63,722 nt of DNA. Source: Pseudoselenomonas ruminantium (lineage in GTDB: Bacteria; Bacillota; Negativicutes; Selenomonadales; Selenomonadaceae). The position numbers and the translations under genes are program-made. The DNA is taken from the NCBI GenBank assembly GCA_015058575.1, contig SVBZ01000050.1:1-63722 (forward strand), given 5' to 3'. This document shows, piece by piece, positions 1 through 7,750 of the stretch; position 1 is the stretch's first letter; every line of letters starts with the position of its first letter. The notes below the pieces were generated by a model. The model did no database searches. It saw only the letters and a list, made by a program, of their open reading frames with translations, and was not told where the DNA came from.

Positions 1-59
1 AACAGAAAAAGCACTACCCCGTGAACCCCGCGCTTCGTAGTAGCGGTATTCCATACGGA

Positions 60-150
60 CGCATACACCTCATCCGAGCGCTTCGCGCCCACCTTCCCCT
101 CGGTAAGGGGAAGGCTAGAACTAGCATACAAACTGCAATTTGTCATGGGA
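60..150. repeat. REP-like palindromic non-coding element
   Basis: The first 166 bases hold no gene. Within them, positions 94-116 form a hairpin with arms CCTTCCCCT and AGGGGAAGG around CGGTA. It is preceded by a GC-rich block at 71-87 (core GAGCGCTTCGCG). A near-identical 17-base block (one mismatch) occurs at 36671-36687 in the copA promoter. Just after the hairpin, the stretch around 130-144 is nearly the reverse complement of 63199-63213 at the other end of the window. A dispersed intergenic repeat is the simplest reading, but its borders are not defined here. Confidence 0.4.
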
Positions 151-166
151 ATCTGCGAACTTTTCC

Positions 167-195
167 TTGCTTTCCAGTTTTTGACATGGTATAAT
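167..195 (+). promoter_or_regulatory. Promoter of rpsF-ssb-rpsR
   Basis: TTGCTT (167-172), a 17-base spacer and a perfect TATAAT (190-195). A TTGACA at 181-186 is only three bases from the same -10 and cannot act as its -35. The start site would fall near 202, giving a leader of about 95 bases before rpsF. Confidence 0.65.
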
Positions 196-239
196 TTTCT
201 AGTCGTGAGACAAATATAGTTTTGAGTTGAAATGATTCG

Positions 240-290
240 TTTCAACCTCTGCTCCTGTTCGAGCAGGAGCCAAAGACCAAAGAGGGAGGT
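240..290 (+). promoter_or_regulatory. rpsF leader hairpin; candidate S6:S18 autoregulatory site
   Basis: A perfect hairpin (GCTCCTG at 251-257, CAGGAGC at 264-270) is followed by an unpaired stretch, CAAAGACCAA. An outer stem can form between ACCTCT (245-250) and the AGAGGGAGGT block at 281-290, which is also the rpsF ribosome-binding site. Leaders that bind the S6:S18 complex are known upstream of rpsF in many bacteria and have a similar layout. Assigning this leader to that class is an inference; I could not check a covariance model. Confidence 0.4.
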
Positions 291-296
291 GATTTC

Positions 297-587
297 GTGA
301 GAAAGTACGAAGTCATATTTATCGTTAAGCCGATGGAAGAGGAAGCTACGAACGCTGTCATCGACAAGTTCACCAAGATCATCACGGAGAATGGTGGTAC
401 GATCGATAAAGAAGATCGTTGGGGCAAGAAACGTCTTGCTTATGAGATCAAAGACTGCGCTGAGGGTTTCTATGAACTGCTCTACGTTACGGCTGAGCCG
501 GCATGCGTTGCTGAGTGCGAGCGCGTAATGAAGATTACGGACGACATCCTGAAGCACATGATCGTTAGATCCGACGAAGAGGCATAA
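297..587 (+). CDS. rpsF: 30S ribosomal protein S6
   Basis: Small-subunit ribosomal protein that binds S18 on the 16S rRNA platform. The product is 96 residues, the usual length, and begins with the typical MRKYEVIFIVKP strand. The start is GTG, seven bases after a strong GGGAGGT Shine-Dalgarno. It is first in a conserved rpsF-ssb-rpsR operon, with 41 bases to ssb. Expression probably depends on the 167-195 promoter and perhaps on the leader hairpin. Identification is secure from both sequence and gene order. Confidence 0.97.
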   Translation: MRKYEVIFIVKPMEEEATNAVIDKFTKIITENGGTIDKEDRWGKKRLAYEIKDCAEGFYELLYVTAEPACVAECERVMKITDDILKHMIVRSDEEA

Positions 588-628
588 GACGTATAAAGTG
601 CACCGCAAGGTGACAGGGAGGATTTACC

Positions 629-1066
629 ATGAATAAGGCAATTTTGATTGGACGTCTGACGCGCGATCCTGAGGTTCGTTATACACAGTCTGGCGTGGCT
701 GTTTGTACATTCACTCTGGCTGTTGACCGTCGTTTTGCCCGTAAGGATGAGAACAACGGTCAGCCGACAGCGGATTTCATTCCTATCGTGTGCTGGCGCA
801 AGCTTGCCGAGGTTTGTGGCAACAATTTGGTCAAAGGCCGCCGTATTTCGGTGGAAGGCCGCATTCAGGTCAGAAGCTATGATGCACAGGATGGCTCGAA
901 GCGTTATGTGACAGAAATCATAGCTGACGAGGTTGAGTTCCTGGATTCCAGAAGCTCGGCACCGCAGGCAGGCGGCTTCGGCGCTCCTGCTCCGGCAGCT
1001 CCGCAGCAGCCGGCTGATGCAGGTTCCTTTGGCCCGTCCATCCCTGAAGAAGAAATTCCATTTTAA
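629..1066 (+). CDS. ssb: Single-stranded DNA-binding protein
   Basis: SSB coats single-stranded DNA during replication and repair and recruits partner proteins through its acidic tail. The 145-residue product has an N-terminal OB fold (about 1-108, opening [19 protein letters not shown]), a linker rich in Ala, Pro and Gln, and the diagnostic acidic tip EEEIPF. It lies between rpsF and rpsR, as in most Firmicutes. An AGGGAGG ribosome-binding site precedes the ATG. Confidence 0.97.
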   Translation: MNKAILIGRLTRDPEVRYTQSGVAVCTFTLAVDRRFARKDENNGQPTADFIPIVCWRKLAEVCGNNLVKGRRISVEGRIQVRSYDAQDGSKRYVTEIIADEVEFLDSRSSAPQAGGFGAPAPAAPQQPADAGSFGPSIPEEEIPF

Positions 1067-1086
1067 GACAGGAGGGAATTACTTTG

Positions 1087-1317
1087 ATGAGACGTGACAG
1101 AGGCAGAAGACCTCGTAGAAAGGTCTGCTCGTTCTGCGTAGACAAAGTCGAGCATATCGACTATAAAGACGTTGCAAAACTGCGCCGCTTCATTACGGAG
1201 CGTGGCAAGATTTTACCGCGTCGTATCTCTGGCAACTGCGCTAAACATCAGCGTCAGGTTACTGTTGCAATCAAACGCGCACGCAACATCGCGCTGCTGC
1301 CGTTCACTGCAGAGTAA
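1087..1317 (+). CDS. rpsR: 30S ribosomal protein S18
   Basis: Platform protein of the 30S subunit and partner of S6. The 76-residue product has the basic N-terminus [13 protein letters not shown] and the family core [14 protein letters not shown]. Two start codons are adjacent, TTG at 1084 and ATG at 1087, and both are suitably spaced from GGAGGG at 1071-1076. ATG is chosen because it is the stronger codon. Last gene of the operon, followed at once by a strong terminator. Confidence 0.96.
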   Translation: MRRDRGRRPRRKVCSFCVDKVEHIDYKDVAKLRRFITERGKILPRRISGNCAKHQRQVTVAIKRARNIALLPFTAE

Positions 1318-1329
1318 GAGACATTTCAG

Positions 1330-1359
1330 GGTGTTGTACTTCGGTACAGCACCTTTTTT
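1330..1359 (+). terminator. Terminator of rpsF-ssb-rpsR
   Basis: Ten-base-pair stem, GGTGTTGTAC against GTACAGCACC with one G-T pair, a TTCG tetraloop, then six T. Confidence 0.93.
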
Positions 1360-1391
1360 CTATTTTTACTTTACTGCAGGAAGGTGGCTCT

Positions 1392-2954
1392 ATGACAAAT
1401 AGGATTGAGACAGCGATGCGCATTTTCACAGAGCCGCGTCATTTCAAGCTGCGCTTATTCTTAGAAGGAAATATCATCGGCATCTTTACAGGCTTGACGA
1501 TTGCTTTATTCCGCTATTTACTGGAACTGTCAGAAGACTATACACCGCTTATCTATAGTTGGTTGCGGGAAAATCCTCTTTGGCTGCCGGCCTGGGGGGC
1601 TGTGCTCGTGATGGTGGGCTGGATGCTTTATCGTATCGTGCAGACGGATGGCATGACGTCGGGCTCAGGCATTCCCCAGCTCAAGGGTATTTTGCTTGGC
1701 CGGATGGATATGAATTGGGCACGTGTGCTGGTGCTCAAGTTTTCAGGAGCGGTACTGGGCATTGGCGCAGGGTTGTCCTTGGGGCGCGAGGGCCCGAGTG
1801 TGCAGCTCGGTGCTTGTATCGGACAAGGTGTTGGCCGGGCGACGAAGCGTTCGTTTGCCGAAAACCATTACTTGCTTACGGCTGGTGCTGGAGCAGGTCT
1901 GGCAGCGGCATTCAATGCGCCGCTGGCTGGCGTGATTTTTTGCCTGGAGGAGCTCACGAAGAACTTTTCGCCCTTCGTGCTCATGGGTTCGATTGCGGCA
2001 GCTGTGACAGCAACGACGGTTACGCAGTACTTTTTTGGTATGGAGCCGGTTTTCCATATGGGCGAGATTCCCGTCGTAGCGACGGGCAGCATCTATGTGC
2101 TCTTGATTGCACTCGGTGCATTTGTCGGCGTGCTGGGGCTGGCCTTTAACCGGATGTTGACGCGCTCGCTGGATGGTTATGATAAGGTAAGACTCCCGCA
2201 GTGGGCAAAGCCGATGGTACCGCTTTTGCTGGCTGGTGTACTGGGCTTTCTCCTGCCGCAGGTGCTGGGAGGAGGCAGCCGGCTTGTCGATGCGCTCGTT
2301 GTGACGGATTACTCGTTGTTATTTCTGGTAATACTGCTGCTAGGAAAATTCTTTTTTACGATGGTGTGTTTTGGTTCTGGTGTGCCCGGCGGTATCTTTC
2401 TGCCGATGCTTGTGCTCGGCAGTGTCGGGGGTGCAATATTTGCGAAGCTGGCAGTGGCAGCTGGGGTCATGGAGCCAATCTGGACCGTCAATTGTATCAT
2501 CTTTGGTATGGCTGCTTATTTCGCTGCAGTCGTCAAGTCACCAGTCACGGGAGCTGTGTTGATCATGGAAATGACAGGCTCTTTCGATCATATGCTTGCG
2601 CTGATACTTGTTTCGATGACGGCCTATCTGGTAGCTGACCTGACGAACAGTGAGCCGGTCTATGATATGCTGCTCAATCGCAGCTTGGCGTTGCGGGCGC
2701 AGATTGAAACGATGGTGCGCCGTCATCGCATCATGAGTGAGTTGATTGTCGGCATGGGCAGCCAGCTTGATGGTGCATTGGTCCGCGAGATTCCTTGGCC
2801 CGCTGGCAGCCTGCTTGTCAATGTGCGCCGCGGCGGCGAAGAACTTGCGCCTAATGGCAGCTTCCAGTTGCGGGAGGGCGATTATCTGTATGTCTTGAGT
2901 GATGATGTGTACAGGGCAGCGCTCGAATCGCTGGCCAGGGAAAAGTCCTCTTGA
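1392..2954 (+). CDS. CLC-family chloride/proton antiporter with C-terminal TrkA-C domain
   Basis: Polytopic inner-membrane protein of 520 residues in the CLC family. The three anion-selectivity signatures are present: GSGIPQ at 91-96, GREGP at 131-135 with the gating glutamate E133, and GSGVPGGIFLP at 328-338. The pair E186-E187 corresponds to the internal proton glutamate of exchangers, so H+/Cl- exchange is more likely than a pure channel. Residues from about 440 form a soluble TrkA-C (RCK-C) domain that may bind a regulatory ligand. It stands alone, after the rpsR terminator and before the deoR promoter, which overlaps its stop codon. Substrate is inferred; fluoride-specific CLCs carry different signatures. 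Confidence 0.9.
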   Translation: MTNRIETAMRIFTEPRHFKLRLFLEGNIIGIFTGLTIALFRYLLELSEDYTPLIYSWLRENPLWLPAWGAVLVMVGWMLYRIVQTDGMTSGSGIPQLKGILLGRMDMNWARVLVLKFSGAVLGIGAGLSLGREGPSVQLGACIGQGVGRATKRSFAENHYLLTAGAGAGLAAAFNAPLAGVIFCLEELTKNFSPFVLMGSIAAAVTATTVTQYFFGMEPVFHMGEIPVVATGSIYVLLIALGAFVGVLGLAFNRMLTRSLDGYDKVRLPQWAKPMVPLLLAGVLGFLLPQVLGGGSRLVDALVVTDYSLLFLVILLLGKFFFTMVCFGSGVPGGIFLPMLVLGSVGGAIFAKLAVAAGVMEPIWTVNCIIFGMAAYFAAVVKSPVTGAVLIMEMTGSFDHMLALILVSMTAYLVADLTNSEPVYDMLLNRSLALRAQIETMVRRHRIMSELIVGMGSQLDGALVREIPWPAGSLLVNVRRGGEELAPNGSFQLREGDYLYVLSDDVYRAALESLAREKSS

Positions 2955-2979
2955 TAATTTCTCGCAGATTTAGTACAAT
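2951..2979 (+). promoter_or_regulatory. Promoter of the DeoR-type regulator
   Basis: TTGATA, 17-base spacer, TACAAT. The -35 overlaps the stop codon of the upstream CLC gene. Confidence 0.7.
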
Positions 2980-3038
2980 AGTCGTACAACAAGAGCAAAC
3001 AATAACCTAGGTTTTCTTTTATAGGAGTGAATGAAAAG

Positions 3039-3806
3039 ATGTTTTTGGAAGAACGTCAGGAAATTATTCTCAATATGCTTGCACGGGATGGCAAGGTTCG
3101 TGTCCGCGAGCTCAGTGAGAAGTTCAAGGTAACGGAAGACTGTATTCGTAAGGATCTTGGCGCCCTCGAAAAGAAAGGCAAGCTTAAACGTACTTATGGT
3201 GGTGCCGTGCGCATCCGTGAAAACAGCCATATGGTCGAGGTCAGCAAACATCGCAATACCGATGTCGAGGCTAAGCAGCGCATTGCGCAGGCAGCCGTGA
3301 AGCTCATCCATGAAAAGGACATGGTCTTTCTGGATATTTCGACGAGCAATCTGGCTATTGCTGAACTGCTGGTCAAGATGGATCAGGATATCACGGTTGT
3401 CACGAATATGATCGACATCCTCGTTGTGCTCGCACGTAATCCGAAAATCCGCGTGGTCTTTGCAGGCGGTAAGATCAATAAGAGCCGTGATGGCTTCTGG
3501 GGCGGTATGACGCTGGATTTCATCTCGCGTCTCAAGCCGGACATTGCATTCGTCGGTGCAGTAGGCGTTGATGTCAAAGAGAACAGCGTTTCGACCTATG
3601 ATATCGATGATGGAATCAACAAAGCAGCCATCATCCGTCATAGCAAAAAGGCTTATGTTGTCGCTGAGGCCCGCAAGCTCAGCACGGACGGCAACTACAA
3701 CTACACGACGCTTGATACGCTTTCCGGCTTGATTACGGATACGCTGCCGGCCCGTGATATCCAGGATGCGGCTGATTCTTATGGCGTTGAGATTATCCTG
3801 CCATGA
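3039..3806 (+). CDS. DeoR/GlpR-family transcriptional regulator
   Basis: A 255-residue cytoplasmic regulator. The N-terminal winged helix (about 1-57) carries the DeoR pattern VRELSEKFKVTEDCIRKDL followed by LKRTYGGAV. The rest matches the DeoR sensor domain, which usually binds a phosphorylated sugar. The start is ATG 3039, eleven bases after AGGAG; an in-frame GTG at 3027 lies inside that ribosome-binding site. The stop overlaps the ATG of the next gene by four bases (ATGA), so the regulator is translationally coupled to the phosphoglycerol transferase. The ligand is not predictable. Confidence 0.88.
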   Translation: MFLEERQEIILNMLARDGKVRVRELSEKFKVTEDCIRKDLGALEKKGKLKRTYGGAVRIRENSHMVEVSKHRNTDVEAKQRIAQAAVKLIHEKDMVFLDISTSNLAIAELLVKMDQDITVVTNMIDILVVLARNPKIRVVFAGGKINKSRDGFWGGMTLDFISRLKPDIAFVGAVGVDVKENSVSTYDIDDGINKAAIIRHSKKAYVVAEARKLSTDGNYNYTTLDTLSGLITDTLPARDIQDAADSYGVEIILP

Positions 3807-5821
3807 AAATCACCTTTCCTGCTAGATTGAGCTGGGAAAATTTTTATACGGTGATATTGAAAGGACTGAAGGTATATGCATTTTACCTGGCAGTCCTTTC
3901 CCTTTTCCGGCTCTTTTTCATTGTTTATCTGCATGACTATCTGGGGCCAGCCAGCGGTACAAGTGATATACTGCTGGCACTCTGGCGCGGCAGCCGTTTG
4001 TCGATGCAGACGGCTGGCTGTCTGGCGCTCTTGAGTTTCCTGCCATCGTTGCTCCTGCATTATCTGTGGCCGCGCCTTGAGCACTGGAGCTGGCGTGTCA
4101 TGAACTTCATCGTGCTGGCGGTGCTTTCGGTGCTCTATGTGGCGAGCTTCCCGTTCTACCGGCAATTCCGCATGAACTTCAATCAAATGTTGTTCACGGG
4201 CGCTAATGACGATATCTATGCCCTGTTCATCACGATGATTCAGCAGTATTGGCTGCCGGTGCGGCTTGTTGGAGCGCTGTTATTGGCCTGCGCTTTATGG
4301 CGACTGCTTATTTGCTGGCTGCGCTGGACGCCGGTTAAGAGGTGGCTGCGCGGAGTTTCTTTGGCCGCGCCGTTGCGCTGGCTGGGGCGGCTGGTCTTTC
4401 TCGGCGGTATATATCTAGCGGTATTGCTGGGGATATTTGGCGGCAGTCTCGGCTGGCAGACGGCTGTTGATTGGGAAAATGCCGGCGTTACGAAAGATGA
4501 ATTCCTCAATGAGGCTATACTGGATAATCCGCAGGCCATTTATCGTGCCTGGGTATTGAACAACCGCATGCTGGCTTGCAATGGGCTTGACTTTACTGTG
4601 GAGGATATCCGTGTGCTGGCGGCATTGCTGGCGGGCCGTCAGCCGGATAGCGACAATCTTGATGACTATCTGCCAAAACAGGCGCAGGGAGCTCGTATCG
4701 ATAAGCCGCGCCATGTGTTTGTCATCCTGTCTGAGAGCTTTGCCAATTGGCCGCTGCTCGATAAGTACAAGGATATTCCGATTGCGACGGGCATGCGTGC
4801 TTTGCTGGCTGAGCCGGATACGGATTATTGTCCGACCTTCCTGCCAAATGGAGCGAGTACGGTTTCGGCTGTCACTGGTGTGGTCACAGGTCTGGCTGAT
4901 GCTAATCTATATCTGACGACGATGCCTGAGTCGTTTCGTGAGCCATATGTCACGGCCAGTGCGCCGCAGATGAAAAAGTTAGGTTATACGACGGACTTTT
5001 GGTATGCCGGCCCGGCGACTTGGGAGCGTATCGGTGCTTTTACGCAAGCTCAGGGATTTGAACATTTCTACAGCCGTGGTGATTTCGGTGATGTGCCGGG
5101 CAGTGTTTGGGGGTGCGAGGATGAGTACCTCTATGCAGAAGTGCTGGCGGGACTTTCAGATACGCCGGGGTTCCATGTCATCCTCAACGCTTCGAATCAT
5201 TCGCCGTATGATGTCGATGTTGAGGCAAAAGGCTTTGACAAAGAAGCTGTGCGGGCAGCTTTGCCGCCAGAGGCGCAAGCCGATGAGGAGCTCTTGCGGG
5301 AGCTGGGGCATTATTGGTATGCAGACCGCGAATTGGCAAAATTTGTCCGGGAAGTCAAGGAAAGGTATCCGGACAGCGTATTTGTCATCGTTGGCGATCA
5401 TGCCGATCGCTACAATATCGATAAGACGCCGTCGACTTATGAGCGTTATGGCATACCCTTCATCATCACGGGGTGCGGTATCCATAAGGGGACGCTGCTC
5501 GCTGATTCAGCGGGCAGCCAAATCGATATCGTGCCGACGCTTATTGAGCTTATTGCTCCGCAGGGCTTTAACTATATGGCCATTGGGTCAAGTCTTACGA
5601 CGGTCAACAAACGCGGTGTCAACTATGGTTTTTGGATTACACGGCAGGCTATCGGCAAGGCGGATACGGTGCCATTGGTACCAGAGGCGGTTGGTGACGG
5701 GGGGGTGCCAGCTATTGATGATCAGGCCATGCAGGATTATATCAATGCGGTACGCAGCCTGTCGTGGTGGAGGCCAAAGTATGGGCCAATGCTGGATGCT
5801 TCATTGCTCAAAAACCGTTGA
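3803..5821 (+). CDS. LtaS-type phosphoglycerol transferase (membrane sulfatase superfamily)
   Basis: A 672-residue membrane enzyme expected to move phosphoglycerol onto an extracytoplasmic glycan. About five hydrophobic segments fill residues 20-215, then a large outer sulfatase-fold domain begins near 300. Catalytic marks are VILSESFANW with metal ligand E311, PNGASTVSAVTG with the candidate nucleophile Thr near 353, NASNHSPY, and VGDHAD near 527-532. Lipoteichoic acid is not expected in a diderm, so an OpgB/MdoB-like role in decorating a periplasmic or surface glycan is more plausible (inference). The start overlaps the DeoR gene by four bases. Confidence 0.85.
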   Translation: MKITFPARLSWENFYTVILKGLKVYAFYLAVLSLFRLFFIVYLHDYLGPASGTSDILLALWRGSRLSMQTAGCLALLSFLPSLLLHYLWPRLEHWSWRVMNFIVLAVLSVLYVASFPFYRQFRMNFNQMLFTGANDDIYALFITMIQQYWLPVRLVGALLLACALWRLLICWLRWTPVKRWLRGVSLAAPLRWLGRLVFLGGIYLAVLLGIFGGSLGWQTAVDWENAGVTKDEFLNEAILDNPQAIYRAWVLNNRMLACNGLDFTVEDIRVLAALLAGRQPDSDNLDDYLPKQAQGARIDKPRHVFVILSESFANWPLLDKYKDIPIATGMRALLAEPDTDYCPTFLPNGASTVSAVTGVVTGLADANLYLTTMPESFREPYVTASAPQMKKLGYTTDFWYAGPATWERIGAFTQAQGFEHFYSRGDFGDVPGSVWGCEDEYLYAEVLAGLSDTPGFHVILNASNHSPYDVDVEAKGFDKEAVRAALPPEAQADEELLRELGHYWYADRELAKFVREVKERYPDSVFVIVGDHADRYNIDKTPSTYERYGIPFIITGCGIHKGTLLADSAGSQIDIVPTLIELIAPQGFNYMAIGSSLTTVNKRGVNYGFWITRQAIGKADTVPLVPEAVGDGGVPAIDDQAMQDYINAVRSLSWWRPKYGPMLDASLLKNR

Positions 5822-5848
5822 TTGGTTTGGGGGAAAATCTGTTATAAT
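5818..5848 (+). promoter_or_regulatory. Promoter of the deacetylase-glycosyltransferase operon
   Basis: TTGATT, 19-base spacer, perfect TATAAT at 5843-5848. The spacer is long; TTGGTT at 5822 with a 15-base spacer is the alternative. Confidence 0.5.
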
Positions 5849-5886
5849 GTACTAGGTAACAGAATGATAATGAGAGTGGATGAAGA

Positions 5887-6741
5887 ATGGTAAAACGTTT
5901 AATTGTCAATGCCGATGATTTTGGACGGCATGAACTTATCAATGCAGCTGTCGAGCGCGGTGTGACCGAGGGCTGCCTGCGCTCAGCAACGCTGATGCCG
6001 GGTGGGAAGGCTTTCGCATCGGCCGTGGCCGTGGCCAAGCGTCACGCCGAGCTCGGCGTGGGTATACACTTTACCTTGGTCAATGGCTATCCGGTCCTGC
6101 CACCGGCAGAGATTCCATCGCTGGTGACCGCACAAGGTGTGTTCTATGATGACCACACAGCGTTCGTCAAGCGGTTTATCACAGGCAAGGTGAATCTCGA
6201 AGAGGTACGTGCTGAGCTGGCAGCTCAGCTGCAGAAGCTGGAGCAGGCGGGGCTGGTGCTAACGCATGCTGATAGCCATCAGCATATGCATACGCTGCCA
6301 GGTATCATCGATATCGTGCTGGAGCTTGCAGCAGCAGCGGGCATCAAAGCCGTGCGCACGCCGCGTACGCCGCTGTTCTGTGGTAAGTTCGGCGGGGTTG
6401 GCCAGCTGATAGGCCGTTTGGGCCTCGGAACACTTGCGCAGTTGGCGGCAGGTAAGGCTCAAAAACGAGGATTGGCAACACCAGATCATTTTGCCGGCAT
6501 TGTGGCTGGTGAGGCGGTGTCCGAAGCCTATCTTAGGGAAATTATCCAGCAGCTTCAGCCAGGCACTACTGAGGTCATGATGCATCCGGGGACGGAGAAT
6601 GCAGTGCTTGTCCCTGACTGCGGCTGGGAGCATGATTTCGAGGCTGAGCTTGCGGCCATCGTTTCGCCAGCCGTGCGGGAACTGGCTGCAGCGGGAGCGG
6701 TCGAAATCACAGATTTCCGTGCGCTTTATGCGGAGGATTGA
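5887..6741 (+). CDS. ChbG/HpnK (YdjC) family carbohydrate deacetylase
   Basis: A 284-residue enzyme of the YdjC fold, which removes N-acetyl groups from saccharides with a divalent metal. The metal and catalytic motifs are NADDFGRHE at 8-16 with the aspartate pair, the histidine cluster HADSHQHMH at 127-135, and MMHPG near 231. Relatives act on diacetylchitobiose-6-phosphate (ChbG) or hopanoid glycolipids (HpnK). Here it precedes a polyprenyl-phosphate type glycosyltransferase by 9 bases, which favours an envelope glycolipid substrate over chitobiose use. The substrate is an inference. Confidence 0.88.
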   Translation: MVKRLIVNADDFGRHELINAAVERGVTEGCLRSATLMPGGKAFASAVAVAKRHAELGVGIHFTLVNGYPVLPPAEIPSLVTAQGVFYDDHTAFVKRFITGKVNLEEVRAELAAQLQKLEQAGLVLTHADSHQHMHTLPGIIDIVLELAAAAGIKAVRTPRTPLFCGKFGGVGQLIGRLGLGTLAQLAAGKAQKRGLATPDHFAGIVAGEAVSEAYLREIIQQLQPGTTEVMMHPGTENAVLVPDCGWEHDFEAELAAIVSPAVRELAAAGAVEITDFRALYAED

Positions 6742-6750
6742 GGAACAAGG

Positions 6751-7737
6751 ATGGACAAGATAACCATAATCATCCCCTGTTACAATGAGCAGGAGGTTAT
6801 AGAGAAGTTTCATTCAGAGGTAACAAATGCCTTGCACGAAGTAGAAGACTGTGAGTTCACGTATCTGTTTGTCAATGATGGCAGTACGGATGCGACGCTT
6901 GCCAAGTTGCAGCAGCTGGCAGCCCGTGAGAGGTCTGTAAGCTATATCAGCCTGTCGCGGAATTTTGGCAAGGAGGCAGCTATGCTGGCTGGTCTTGATT
7001 ATGCGGCTGGCGATGCGGTCATCATCATGGATGCGGATTTGCAGCATCCGCCGGAACTCATTCCGGTGATGATTGACTGGTGGCGTAAGGGGTATGATGA
7101 TGTCTGTGCCAAACGCACCGATCGTGCCGATGAGACGTGGTTCAAGCGTCATATGGCTAATCTGTTTTATCGCTCATTGCAGGCTGTCTCGAAGTTCCGG
7201 GTACAGCGTGATGTTGGCGATTTCCGCCTGCTTGATAGGCGCTGCGTGGCAGCGCTGCGCCTGATGCGTGAAAATCAGCGCTTTACCAAGGGAATGTTCA
7301 CTTGGGTTGGTTACCGCAAGAAAGAGATTCCGTTCCATGTACGGCCGCGGGCGGCCGGCGCGACGACCTGGAGCTATCTGGCACTTTGCAATCTGGCTAT
7401 TGAAGGCCTTACATCGTTCACGACGGCGCCGCTGCGGCTGACTACGCTGCTCGGGCTGGGCGTTTCGCTGTTGGCGCTGTTTTATATGTGCTGGGTGCTT
7501 TTTAATGCGCTTTGCTATGGCGATCCAGTGGCTGGTTATCCGACCTTGATTACGGTCATGCTCTTTTTGGGCGGTGTGCAGCTGTTGTCGCTGGGCATCA
7601 TTGGCGAGTATCTAGGCCGCGTGTTCACGGAAAGCAAGCAGCGGCCGATTTATCTGGTTGATGAATACGATGGACAGAAGATGATTTATGGCAGTTTTAC
7701 TGGCCAGTTGCCACAGGTGCAAGAAAATAAGAGATAG
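6751..7737 (+). CDS. Family 2 glycosyltransferase, polyprenyl-phosphate type (GtrB/DPM1-like)
   Basis: A 328-residue membrane-anchored enzyme with the GT-A fold. IIIPCYNEQEV at 6-16 opens the nucleotide-sugar domain, and DADLQHP at 94-100 is the metal-binding motif typical of dolichyl- or undecaprenyl-phosphate sugar synthases. VGDFRLLDR near 155-163 supports the same subgroup. Two membrane helices follow at about 230-252 and 265-287. Such enzymes make a lipid-linked monosaccharide that a GT-C protein then uses outside the membrane, which fits the polytopic protein encoded next. The sugar is not predictable. Confidence 0.9.
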   Translation: MDKITIIIPCYNEQEVIEKFHSEVTNALHEVEDCEFTYLFVNDGSTDATLAKLQQLAARERSVSYISLSRNFGKEAAMLAGLDYAAGDAVIIMDADLQHPPELIPVMIDWWRKGYDDVCAKRTDRADETWFKRHMANLFYRSLQAVSKFRVQRDVGDFRLLDRRCVAALRLMRENQRFTKGMFTWVGYRKKEIPFHVRPRAAGATTWSYLALCNLAIEGLTSFTTAPLRLTTLLGLGVSLLALFYMCWVLFNALCYGDPVAGYPTLITVMLFLGGVQLLSLGIIGEYLGRVFTESKQRPIYLVDEYDGQKMIYGSFTGQLPQVQENKR

Positions 7738-7750
7738 GGAGCGTGGCGTT

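Noticed and set aside
181..186. TTGACA as the -35 of rpsF
   Set aside because: Only three bases from TATAAT, and no -10 lies 16-18 bases downstream. TTGCTT at 167 has the right spacing.
3027..3038. GTG start for the DeoR-type regulator
   Set aside because: The GTG is inside the AGGAG ribosome-binding site that serves ATG 3039.
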